A stretch of 47,328 nt of DNA, taken from contig BNWW01000009.1 of assembly GCA_025999115.1 (NCBI GenBank), forward strand, positions 1 to 47,328. Reading direction: 5' to 3'. The notes under the pieces were generated by a model that was given only the letters and a program-made list of their open reading frames with translations, had not been told where the DNA came from and did not search any database. The translations under genes were made by a program, and so were the position numbers. The DNA comes from Bacteroidia bacterium. GTDB taxonomy: Bacteria; Bacteroidota; Bacteroidia; Bacteroidales; Azobacteroidaceae. Below, in pieces: positions 15,862 through 24,700 of the stretch (position 1 is the stretch's first letter; every line of letters begins with the position of its first letter).

Positions 15862-17406
15862 ATGAAACAGTTGCATCAAATACCTTTTATGAGGTTGGTC
15901 GTATTTGTTATTTCAGGTATTGTAATTCAATCGCAAAAACCTTGTTCTTCGGGATTGTTGATCGTTTTGTTAGGGCTTGCATTCCTGTTTTTTATTGGGG
16001 CATATCTTCCAAAATTCAAGAAAAATTATCCGTTCCGATTTTTATTCGGCATGGGATTGGCGTTGTTGCTATTTGTGGTAGCGGCATTTCTCACTCGTTT
16101 GGCTTGGCAGGAGTCGGAATGGCCGGGCGATGCAAAAACGCATTTTTACAAGGCGCAAATTATCGACGAACCAGAGCGTAAACCCAAAACGTGGCGTTGC
16201 GATTTGCAAATCCGGTCGGCCAACAGCAGCGTTTTTTCATCTGTAAAAAACAAAAAAATCCGGTTGTACATCCCGGTAGATGCTCGTTCCGAAACACTTC
16301 GAGCGGGCGATTGCTTGGCATTCTCCGGCAGTTTAAAGGTGGCGGAAAAATACTTGCATAAACAATCGTTGGCAGCTACGGGATTTATTCGTGCCGGCGA
16401 TTGGCAATTGATTTCCGAACCCCAAGCGCCGTTTTCGATTCGGATAAAAGCTTTGTCGGTTCGCAGACAATTATTGTCCCAATTGCACCAAATCATTCCC
16501 GACAAAGATTCTTTTGCTTTGGCAGAGGCTTTGGTATTCGGTTATCGGAATGATTTAGACGAAGAACTGCAGCAATCGTTCCGGAACATCGGTGCGGCGC
16601 ATATTTTAGCAATCAGCGGCACGCATTTTGCCATCGTGTTCGGAATCGGCTATGGATTATTGGCATTTTTGGGCAATTATCCGCGCAGTAAACGACTGAA
16701 ACAAGCCATTTTATTGCCTTTAATGTGGGTTTTCGCCTTTTTGACCGGATTTTCGCCTTCGGTAGTACGCTCGGTTTTGATGCTTTCGGTGTGGGGCATT
16801 GGCGAAGCATTGGGACGTCGCGCTTTAACACTCAACACGGTAGTTGCAACAGGATTCATCATGTTGGTTTTCAATCCTTTGTATCTATTCGATGTCGGAT
16901 TTCAATTAAGTTTTGCGGCAGTCATTTCTATTTTGCTTCTCAATCCGTATTTTCTCCGCTTATATCAATCCAAAAATTTGATAATCAAATATATATGGAA
17001 TTTATCGTGTGTATCGGTTTCTGCGCAAATCGGTGTATTGCCGCTGTCGATTTATTATTTTCATCAATTTCCGGTTTTCTTTTTGCTGACCAATGTATTG
17101 TTGTTGCCTTTGGTTTCCGCAATTCTGTTTTTGGTTCCATTTTCAATGTTAATCAATTATATTTTAGGAAATTACAATTGGATAATGTGGCCGGTGCAAC
17201 AAAGTTTAGCGGCTTTTATATCCATCGCCCGACGGCTTGACAATTTACCTTACGGTTCGATTCAAAACTTGGATTGGAGTTTGATGAATACGGGAGCAGC
17301 CTTGGGTATCACCCTTTTATTAGCATTATTATTTATTCGAAAACGCATGATTTATGCTTGTTTGTTGCTCGTATTATTAGGTACATGGATGGTCTTTGCT
17401 GCTTAG
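15862..17406 (+). CDS. comEC: ComEC/Rec2-type competence protein, apparently shortened
   Basis: This 514-residue multispan membrane protein has the DUF4131-like N-terminal region and the Competence domain with its hallmark SFRNIGAAHILAISGTHFAI (about residues 235-255), then TGFSPSVVRSVLMLSVWGIG and many hydrophobic helices. ComEC forms the channel for single-stranded DNA uptake. Related Bacteroidota proteins known to me run on for 150 or more residues after the last helix, but this frame stops directly after it (LLVLLGTWMVFAA). The stop overlaps the stop of a convergent transposase-nuclease remnant, so the 3' end was probably replaced. The membrane channel part is complete, but full function is uncertain. 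It follows rpe on the same strand. Confidence 0.87.
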   Translation: MKQLHQIPFMRLVVFVISGIVIQSQKPCSSGLLIVLLGLAFLFFIGAYLPKFKKNYPFRFLFGMGLALLLFVVAAFLTRLAWQESEWPGDAKTHFYKAQIIDEPERKPKTWRCDLQIRSANSSVFSSVKNKKIRLYIPVDARSETLRAGDCLAFSGSLKVAEKYLHKQSLAATGFIRAGDWQLISEPQAPFSIRIKALSVRRQLLSQLHQIIPDKDSFALAEALVFGYRNDLDEELQQSFRNIGAAHILAISGTHFAIVFGIGYGLLAFLGNYPRSKRLKQAILLPLMWVFAFLTGFSPSVVRSVLMLSVWGIGEALGRRALTLNTVVATGFIMLVFNPLYLFDVGFQLSFAAVISILLLNPYFLRLYQSKNLIIKYIWNLSCVSVSAQIGVLPLSIYYFHQFPVFFLLTNVLLLPLVSAILFLVPFSMLINYILGNYNWIMWPVQQSLAAFISIARRLDNLPYGSIQNLDWSLMNTGAALGITLLLALLFIRKRMIYACLLLVLLGTWMVFAA

Positions 17407-17600
17407 ACACGCACATCCGCATATTCCAATACACTTTTACGATATGTTTTCATTTCTTTATTTGTTAATTGTTTCACTTCTGCCGTTTCAAATAATTTGT
17501 CGAATATTTTACCTTGAATTTCCGGCGGTCGAATTTCCATATTCGCCAAATGTTTCATGCAGTACAACAATCGTTTAATGTATTTAAAGTCATAGTGTAA
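17403..17600 (-). pseudogene. C-terminal remnant of a PD-(D/E)XK nuclease family transposase
   Basis: On the minus strand a frame open from about 17600 to the TAA at 17405-17403 reads KRLLYCMKHLANMEIRPPE, then IFDKLFETAEVKQLTNKEM and YRKSVLEYADVRV. This is the recognisable C-terminal region of the Rpn/PDDEXK_2 transposase-nuclease family common in Bacteroides (about 250-300 residues when complete). The N-terminal nuclease part is missing and a different, AT-rich frame takes over upstream. Its stop overlaps the comEC stop, suggesting that its insertion or a later deletion cut comEC short. Confidence 0.7.
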
Positions 17601-17715
17601 ATAATAATGGCGCAGAGATAGGGGATATTTTTAAAAATTTTACCAAAAACGATAAAAAATCCTTGATAATTCAATATTTGGCACAATATTTGCATGACTT
17701 CATCATCATAATGAC

Positions 17716-17723
17716 TATTTTTG
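17716..17723 (+). promoter_or_regulatory. Possible promoter -7 box of the DGR target gene
   Basis: TATTTTTG matches TAnnTTTG. A TTTG lies 23 nt upstream, slightly far for a -33 box. The start codon is about 240 nt downstream, leaving a long AT-rich leader. The rest of the 360-base gap 17601-17960 shows no gene and no clear RNA structure. Confidence 0.35.
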
Positions 17724-17960
17724 CAAAATAATAAGCAAGTAAAGGTACACACATTTTGTTGAAAGTGTTATCATAATGAAGAAAGAAATTTTAGACAAAC
17801 ATATTTTCCTAAACAGGAATGACCAAGGATTCGGCGCTTATTTTTAATACTTTCTTAAACCGAAGTGGATGTTGTGAAACATTTACTTATTTTTTGTCAT
17901 CCTGTTTTTTAAATTAAAAACTAAAAGTTTATTATAAACAACAATTAATTTTTTTAGAGT

Positions 17961-19403
17961 ATGAAAAAGAAAAGTTTTCAGTTAATGATGTTCCTGCTTA
18001 TTGCAGGTTTAATGAGTGTAAATGCACAGGTGCGCATCGGCGGTTCCTCTGAACCCAGTCCTGATGCAATTTTGGATTTGAACCCCGACGGGAGTGTGCC
18101 TGCAACAAAAGGTTTGTCTTTGCCAAGAGTGGAATTACAAAGCGAAGTAGCACCCGACCCGCTTTCCGCTCATGTTAAAGGAATGATGGTGTATAACCTG
18201 ACAACTACCGGCGGTTTGAATGAAGGCATTTATGTGAATACCGGCGCCGGTTGGCAATTGCTCTCTAACGGTACCATTGCTCCGGGCGAACCGATTGTGT
18301 TTCTACGTAATCCCGGTTTTGCTTGGTTAGGTCTTAACGGGAATGCAACCGATACTTTGTTTATTGAAGTGGCAAACCCAAGTGAGAACATACTTTCCTA
18401 CCAATGGTATCAAAAGTTTACCGATGGAAGTTCTACACCGGTAGCAGGAGCTATCAAAGACACGCTTTTTGTTGAGAAAGGAAAGTATGGGATTCCGGCC
18501 AATCCGGGAGCAACTTCCGAGACTTACCAATATTATTGTGTGGTTATTGACGGAATCCATGCACAATATGGAATTAGCGGAACAGGACGTGTAGCTGCCG
18601 GCGTTGGCGCCCGACTTTCCGGCGGAAAATGGTTGCGCTTCATGTCCTTTAACTTGGGAGCGGATGAAAATATGACACTCGACCAGCAAATAGCCTACCA
18701 ACTGAAAGCGGCGAACGCCGGAGCCGCCAATGATAAAAATTACGACCCAACAGTTTACGGCGACTGGTATCAATGGGGACGAAAAAAAGATGGACATCAA
18801 GACCGGACGGTGCCGGCTTCGGGAACTTATATCCAATTGTTGAAAGCGCCAAACGGCGCAGGTACCGACAGTTTAGATACCAAAGGACAAATTAAAACCG
18901 CTCACCCCACCCTGCTTACTCAATTTATTCAACGCGATGGTGGTTCGACTTTCGATTGGCGGCAATATAACGAAACAGCAGACAATTCGATTACTGCTCC
19001 TAAAAATGAGTGGACTTGGGGAAGCCCGATAAATGGCGTTACTACGCTTGATCCTTGCAGAAGTGAATATGGCGCACCTTGGCGCGTACCCACCCAAAGC
19101 GAATGGGCGCAAATTGTAAGTAATAATAGTTGGGTGTGGGTCGATGGCGGAACGAATGGAATTTCAGGCTATCGCGTACAGCCGGGCGGTCAAAATAAGC
19201 CGGCCACGATTTTCTTGCCTGCCGCCGGCCTCCGCAGCCGTAGTACGGGAGCAATGTTCAGTGTCGGAGCCGCCGGCCTCTATTGGAGTAGCTCGCCTAC
19301 GGGTACTGATTCGTTCGGCTTGCACTTTAATAGCGGTAGCATTAGTGGCGCCAACACGTACAGTCGCTCGAGCGGGTTCACTGTTCGCTGTGTCGCAGAA
19401 TAA
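17961..19403 (+). CDS. Secreted FISUMP-domain protein, target of a diversity-generating retroelement
   Basis: The 480-residue protein has a signal peptide (MKKKSFQLMMFLLIAGLMSV, cleavage probably after NAQ). A beta-rich N-terminal part with the ILDLNPDGS...KGLSLPRVEL motif is followed by an Ig-like region (about 110-210). A FISUMP/C-type-lectin-like domain comes last (WLRFMSFNLGAD, YGDWYQWGRKKDG, YGAPWRVPTQSEW, then YWSSSPTGT). The last 65 residues (about 416-480) are the variable repeat of a DGR: 15 codons differ from the template, all by change of template adenines (residues 424, 426, 428, 433, 434, 438, 440, 450, 453, 455, 462, 467, 468, 471, 473). Such targets are surface or secreted ligand-binding proteins; the ligand here is unknown. 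There is no lipobox and no C-terminal sorting domain. Confidence 0.92.
   Translation: MKKKSFQLMMFLLIAGLMSVNAQVRIGGSSEPSPDAILDLNPDGSVPATKGLSLPRVELQSEVAPDPLSAHVKGMMVYNLTTTGGLNEGIYVNTGAGWQLLSNGTIAPGEPIVFLRNPGFAWLGLNGNATDTLFIEVANPSENILSYQWYQKFTDGSSTPVAGAIKDTLFVEKGKYGIPANPGATSETYQYYCVVIDGIHAQYGISGTGRVAAGVGARLSGGKWLRFMSFNLGADENMTLDQQIAYQLKAANAGAANDKNYDPTVYGDWYQWGRKKDGHQDRTVPASGTYIQLLKAPNGAGTDSLDTKGQIKTAHPTLLTQFIQRDGGSTFDWRQYNETADNSITAPKNEWTWGSPINGVTTLDPCRSEYGAPWRVPTQSEWAQIVSNNSWVWVDGGTNGISGYRVQPGGQNKPATIFLPAAGLRSRSTGAMFSVGAAGLYWSSSPTGTDSFGLHFNSGSISGANTYSRSSGFTVRCVAE
19207..19400 (+). repeat. DGR variable repeat (VR)
   Basis: The 194 bp align without gaps to the template repeat 365 bp downstream. 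I count 20 differences, all where the template has adenine: for example AAC becomes CTC, AGC, TTC, GCC, GGC, CAC or TAC, and AAT becomes AGT or GAT. No template C, G or T is altered. All 15 changed codons change the residue. The final 24 bp up to the stop (ACTGTTCGCTGTGTCGCAGA plus its surroundings) are identical and would serve as the 3' homology for initiation. The stop codon TAA follows directly. Confidence 0.95.
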
Positions 19404-19466
19404 ATTCGATTGATTTGTCTTTTTGACTATTTAAAAAAAATTAGATTTTTATGGGTATTTTAGAAA

Positions 19467-19518
19467 AAATCGTTCATTATTAACGATTTGGCAGGGGATG
19501 GCGGGTCAAGCCCGCCAT
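19467..19518. repeat. Two hairpins between VR and TR, one a dispersed-repeat-like palindrome
   Basis: AAATCGTT (19467-19474) pairs with AACGATTT (19482-19489). ATGGCGGG (19498-19505) pairs with CCCGCCAT (19511-19518) around TCAAG. The first could end the target-gene transcript or, lying 66 nt past VR, resemble the DNA hairpins found after the VR in some DGRs. The second looks like a short repetitive palindrome of the kind scattered in many genomes. Confidence 0.6.
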
Positions 19519-19571
19519 GACAATACCCTCCGGTAAAGCATGAAAAAAATCAGTGTTTACTTTTTATAAAG

Positions 19572-19765
19572 CGATTTTCTTGCCTGCCGCCGGCAACCGC
19601 AACCGTAATACGGGAGCAATGAACAATGTCGGAGCCAACGGCAACTATTGGAGTAGCTCGCCTACGGGTACTAATTCGTTCAACTTGAACTTTAATAGCG
19701 GTAGCATTAATGGCGCCAACACGAACAATCGCTCGAACGGGTTAACTGTTCGCTGTGTCGCAGAA
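19572..19765 (+). repeat. DGR template repeat (TR)
   Basis: This 194-bp sequence is the unaltered copy of VR. At the variable positions it has AAC or AAT (14 codons, Asn if read) and one TTA. The clustering of AAY codons maximises the range of residues reachable by adenine mutagenesis: the usual design of a TR. It lies between the target gene and the reverse-transcriptase remnant, the standard order. It happens to be open in frame, giving an Asn-rich 84-residue translation, but it has no plausible translation start and should be regarded as template RNA, not a gene. Confidence 0.94.
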
Positions 19766-19788
19766 CTTAACATCGAGACTTGGGTCGG

Positions 19789-20025
19789 ATGGATCAGTTG
19801 TTATTAGATTTGTTTCAGGCATATTATGATGCTCGTAAGCATAAACGAAACACATGGGAGCATTGCCGGCTGAAACTGCATCCGAACAAGATTTATTTGC
19901 AGCATTACCGGAAAGGATTTACTTTTTTGGGAGCGTACATCTTGCCGCACAGGATATATATCGGCAACCGGACGAAAAAGAAATTTATTGAGATGATTGG
20001 GCAGACGAAGCAATTCAAAAGAATT
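19789..20025 (+). pseudogene. DGR reverse transcriptase, internally deleted remnant
   Basis: Starting at the ATG 23 nt after TR, the frame begins MDQLLLDLFQAYYDARKHKRNT, the typical beginning of a DGR reverse transcriptase in Bacteroidota. It then jumps at WEHC directly to the C-terminal thumb-side region (LKLHPNKIYLQHYRKGFTFL, later LPHRIYIGNRTKKKF). Everything between is gone, including the fingers, palm and the YxDD catalytic box. Roughly 75 recognisable residues remain of a protein usually above 350. The junction keeps the reading frame, and no stop occurs before ettA, so a fused product is formally possible. Enzyme activity is excluded. Confidence 0.87.
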
Positions 20026-20033
20026 TTTATTGA

Positions 20034-20067
20034 TTTGTGTGTAATTGGGAAATTTCATGTAAATTTG
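20034..20067 (+). promoter_or_regulatory. Promoter of ettA
   Basis: TTTG (20034-20037) and TAAATTTG (20060-20067) are separated by 22 nt. They lie just past the reverse-transcriptase remnant and 18 nt before the ettA ATG, showing that ettA has its own promoter and does not need the upstream frame. Confidence 0.6.
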
Positions 20068-20085
20068 CGCCTCAATTCAAAAATT

Positions 20086-21774
20086 ATGGCAGACGATAAA
20101 AAAATTATTTTTTCGATGGTAGGCGTTACTAAAACGTTTCCTCCTCAAAAACAAGTGCTTAAAAATATTTATCTTTCGTTTTATTACGGCGCGAAAATCG
20201 GAATTATCGGTTTGAACGGTTCCGGAAAATCGACTTTACTGAAAATTATTGCCGGCGTGGAAAAGGAGTTTCAGGGCGATGTGGTGTTTTCGCCCGGATA
20301 TTCGGTCGGCTATCTTGAACAGGAACCAAAATTGGACGATACGAAAACCGTAAAGGAAATCGTTCAAGAAGGCGTTCAGGACATTATGGACACGCTGAAA
20401 GAATACGAAGCCATCAACGAAAAATTCGGTCTGCCGGAATATTACGAAGATGCGGACAAAATGGACCAATTATTTGCCCGCCAAGCGGAATTGCAGGATA
20501 AAATCGATGCGACCGATGCGTGGAATATCGACTCGAAACTCGAACGGGCGATGGATGCTTTGCGCTGTCCGCCCGAAGATCAGATTGTAGGCACTTTGTC
20601 GGGAGGAGAACGCCGCCGAACCGCTTTGTGCCGCTTATTGTTGAAACAACCCGACATTCTTTTACTCGACGAACCGACCAACCATCTGGATGCCGAATCG
20701 ATCGATTGGCTCGAACAACACCTCCAACAATACGCCGGAACTGTGATTTGCATCACGCACGACCGCTATTTTTTAGACCATGTGGCTGGTTGGATTTTGG
20801 AACTCGACCGAGGCGAAGGCATTCCTTGGAAAGGCAATTATACTTCGTGGCTCGAACAAAAAACCACCCGCATGGCGCAAGAAGAAAAGCAGGCCAGCAA
20901 ACGCCGCAAGACTTTGGAACGCGAATTGGAATGGTCGCGGATGGCGCCGAAAGCCCGTCAGGCCAAAGGGAAAGCGCGTTTAAATTCCTACGAACAATTA
21001 TTGAATCAAGATACGAAAGAGCGCGAAGAAAAACTCGAAATATTTATTCCCAACGGCCCTCGTTTAGGGAACAAAGTAATCGAAGCGATTGATGTAGCTA
21101 AATCGTTCGGTGATAAATTGTTATACGATAAATTGAATTTTATGCTTCCACCGAACGGCATTGTAGGCATTATCGGGCCGAACGGTGCGGGAAAAACCAC
21201 GCTTTTCCGCTTGATTATGGGCTTGGATACACCCGACAAAGGTACGTTTGATGTGGGAGAAACGGTACAAATCGGTTATGTCGATCAATCGCATACCAAC
21301 ATTGATCCGAACAAATCGGTCTTTGAAGTGGTTTCCGGCGGAACGGAATTTATCCGCGTGGGTGGAAAAGAAGTCAATTCGCGCGCTTATTTGGGACGTT
21401 TCAATTTTACCGGAGCCGATCAGGAAAAGAAATGCGGCGTACTTTCCGGCGGCGAGCGCAACCGGTTGCATTTGGCATTAACGTTGAAATCGGAAGCCAA
21501 TGTTTTGTTGCTCGACGAACCGACAAACGACATCGACGTCAATACCTTACGTGCAATGGAAGAAGGTTTGGAGAATTTTGCCGGTTGCGCCGTGGTTATT
21601 TCGCACGACCGGTGGTTTTTAGACCGGATTTGTACGCACATCCTTGCTTTTGAAGGGGATTCGGAAGTGTTTTTCTTTGAAGGGAGTTATTCGGAATATG
21701 AAGAGAATAAGAAACAGCGCTTGGGGAATGTGGAACCGAAACGAGTTAGGTATAGGAAGTTGATGGCGGATTGA
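20086..21774 (+). CDS. ettA: Energy-dependent translational throttle protein EttA (ABC-F)
   Basis: The protein from the ATG at 20086 is 562 residues (MADDKKIIFSMVGVTKTFPP), the usual EttA length; the frame is open further upstream through the retroelement remnant, but that part is not EttA. It has two ATP-binding cassettes: Walker A GLNGSGKST, signature LSGGERRRTALC, Walker B ILLLDEPTNHLDAES, a linker with the conserved ELEWSRMAPKARQAKGKARL, then Walker A GPNGAGKTT, LSGGERNRLHLA and LLLDEPTNDIDV, and a late EPKRVRYRKL tail. EttA binds the ribosomal E site and gates the first peptide bond according to energy state. It has no membrane spans. It is convergent with the helicase-nuclease gene (17 nt between stops). 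Confidence 0.95.
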   Translation: MADDKKIIFSMVGVTKTFPPQKQVLKNIYLSFYYGAKIGIIGLNGSGKSTLLKIIAGVEKEFQGDVVFSPGYSVGYLEQEPKLDDTKTVKEIVQEGVQDIMDTLKEYEAINEKFGLPEYYEDADKMDQLFARQAELQDKIDATDAWNIDSKLERAMDALRCPPEDQIVGTLSGGERRRTALCRLLLKQPDILLLDEPTNHLDAESIDWLEQHLQQYAGTVICITHDRYFLDHVAGWILELDRGEGIPWKGNYTSWLEQKTTRMAQEEKQASKRRKTLERELEWSRMAPKARQAKGKARLNSYEQLLNQDTKEREEKLEIFIPNGPRLGNKVIEAIDVAKSFGDKLLYDKLNFMLPPNGIVGIIGPNGAGKTTLFRLIMGLDTPDKGTFDVGETVQIGYVDQSHTNIDPNKSVFEVVSGGTEFIRVGGKEVNSRAYLGRFNFTGADQEKKCGVLSGGERNRLHLALTLKSEANVLLLDEPTNDIDVNTLRAMEEGLENFAGCAVVISHDRWFLDRICTHILAFEGDSEVFFFEGSYSEYEENKKQRLGNVEPKRVRYRKLMAD

Positions 21775-21791
21775 TTTTGCAAGTATTCTTA

Positions 21792-24700
21792 TCAATTGGC
21801 GGATTCAACCCTTCTTTCCTCCACATACCACAAATACCCTTCTACCTGCGGATAATGCATGCTTTCGAGCAAATCCATGTATTGCCGCACTTGCTTTTGG
21901 TGGTTTTTGTGCGCTTGGCCGAATTTATAATCGATAATCAGGGTTTTATCGTCCGACAATAAAACGCGGTCGGGACGTTTGCTCACGACTTCACCGTTTT
22001 CTTCCATAATAATCGAATGTTCCTGATAACTTTTGTAAGTTCCATCAAACCAATCATTTACATTTGATTCTTCGATGGCTTCCCGGATTTTTCCGACATA
22101 ATTTTCTTTTTCTTGCGGTTGAATCAATCCTTGCACAATGAGGTTGTCAATGGCTTTTTCGATGGCATCAAAATGGGAAATTTGTTCGAAAAGCGCGTGC
22201 ATGATGTTGCCGTATGCTACATATTTTTCTTTTTTTCCGGATTCTCCGCTAACAAATTCGCGCGATTGGTTCGATTGTTTGAAAATGGATTTTCCGGCTT
22301 GAAATTCGTTGGAAATAAAATGGGCGGCTTTGATTTGCGGGTTCTGTTTCAATGGGTTATCTTGATTTTTTTGACCGACGGCTGAAGCCGACGGCAATAA
22401 ATGGCCGATCTCGAAATGGTGGGTGTCTTCATCATTATTTTCTTTTAAATCGGAAAAGGATAATTGGAGGAGACCGGAGGCGGTGGAAATTTTATCTTCC
22501 GATAAATTCTTTTTGAATGTTCCGATAATCAACAGATTGCGTTCAGCGCGGGTAAATGCCACGTATAATAAATTGAGCGTATCCATCCACGATTGAACGG
22601 TTTCTTCCATGTATTCAGGTGCAAAAACGGTGTTGGCCATGCTTGAAACGTAATTGACCGGCAACAAGGCTACATCGTACAAGCCCTCTTTGGCGCCGCA
22701 CCACAAAGCCGGTGCAAACTGCGGATTGATTTTCCAATCGCAATACGGCACAATGACGGTCGAAAATTGCAAGCCTTTCGATTTATGCACCGTCATAGCG
22801 CGGATGCCGGTTGCGTTGGCGCCGGTGGGAATGGTGCGGATTTGCAATTCGTCGTCCCAATATTGTAGAAATTGGGGCAAATCGGCCGGTTTTTCGTTTA
22901 AATATTGCTTTAAGGCATCGTAAAAGGCGAAAAGATAGGCCGATTGGCCTTCGATTTTTTCTAATTTTAGATGACGGTATAGATAGCCAATTAGTTCAAA
23001 CAGAGGCATTTTATTTAAATGGAGAATCAAGAATCGAGAATCGAGAATCGAGAATGGGGATAGTAGGGAGTTTAATTGGGTTTGGCTGATGGCATTTTCC
23101 GGGTCGACAACAATTTTCAACGCTTCGATCAGGATTTTTATGGCGGGCGACGATTTCAATTGGAAGGCTTCGTCGGAAAGAATATCCAAATAATGTTGCG
23201 CGGCCATCTCCGGAAAATCGTTTTTCAGCGAAGCCAAATAATCGGCTAAGGCAATGATTTCGTTGTTCTTACGTGTTAAAATACAAATCTCCCGAACCGG
23301 AATTTGATGTGCATACAATTCTTGGATTTTTTGGAAAACCGCTTGTTTCATCGCATCGGCCGAAGTCATTTCTTCGCTATCGTTTTCGATAAAATCGATG
23401 GAAACAAAACCGCTTTCTTCCTGTTTATGAGCGTGTTGCACCAAATTTTTGGCGCTGTAAGCCGAAAGGAAAGGCGAATCCGATGTTGTATTTAATTTAT
23501 TGATATACAATTGATTGAGCTTTTCTGCGGCGGAAAGGAAAAAGGCGTTGTTAAATTCGACAATGCGTTTATGGCTTCGGAAATTGGTATCCAAATGTTC
23601 GATTTTGGCCGGTAATTCCTGTTCGATCCGGTTCAAAATACGCCAATCGCCGTTGCGCCAACGATAAATCGCTTGTTTCACGTCGCCCACAATCAAACTG
23701 AAATGATTATCCGCTATAATGTTGGATAACAGGGATTTAAAGTTTTGCCATTGCAAGCGTGAAGTATCCTGAAACTCATCAATCATGACGTGTTGGATGT
23801 CTGCACCGATCTTTTCGTAGATAAAAGGAGCATCCGAACCGTCAATCATTTCGTTCAGAAAACGGGCGGTATCGGAAAGCATAAACCGGTTATTTTCAGC
23901 ATTTTGCAATTCAATTTCTTTGGTAATATCCCAAACCAGACCCAATTGATGCAGGTTTTCGGTAATCAGTTGCGAAGTGAGCATCCGGATTTGCATTTGC
24001 AAAGTCTCCTGTAAAAGGGGAATCAGGTCGTTTTCGGCCAAATTTTGGATATCCATCCGTCGGGCATGTGATTTGGTTGTCCAAGCAGTTGCATCGGAAG
24101 CGCAATTCAAAATCGTTGCGCTTACATTCGCTGAAAAATCGCCCGCCGCCAATTTTTGGAAAAATGCGATGGGAAGGCCTTTACGAATAAAATCATCGGC
24201 CGACAATTGGTGTGCATCCAAGAGCGATTGTATTTTCAGTAATATATTGACAAAGAACGTTTTACATTCTATTTTAATTTGATTTTGTTGTTGTTTCAAA
24301 TCGCGAAACAAGTGGGGATTGGCTTCGATCTGACGGCGCAAAACCAACTCATTTTCCTGAAAAAATTCGTTGTAAATGCAACGGCTGAATTGGAAAATTT
24401 CCTGTTCGATGCGCCAATTATGCGCCTCATCCATGCGGTGTTCGATGTAGGTAGTCAGCCATTCCAAAATTTGCTTGTTTTGATTGGCTTTTTCGATCGT
24501 GGCATGAACGGCCTCGCTCAACACTTTTTCGGTATTCATTTCGAGGCCGAATTTGGAACCGGCGCCCAATTCCCGCGCCAGATTTCGTAATACTTTTTGG
24601 AAAAAACTGTCAATGGTTGTAATATTCAACCGGCTGTAATCGTGTAAGACAGCATTCAGGACAAAACCTGCTTTTTCACGAATCCGTTTTTCGTCCCAAT

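Noticed and set aside
17555..17752. 65-residue minus-strand frame between comEC and the DGR target gene
   Set aside because: It has low-complexity, AT-driven translation and conflicts with the recognisable transposase-nuclease frame in the same place.
19553..19807. Asn-rich 84-residue frame covering the template repeat
   Set aside because: It is open only because VR is coding and TR is its copy. There is no plausible translation start, and the Asn codons are the mutagenesis targets. Treated as template RNA.
19780..20085. N-terminal extension of EttA
   Set aside because: The sequence is a reverse-transcriptase remnant. EttA proteins start at the ATG at 20086, which has its own promoter.
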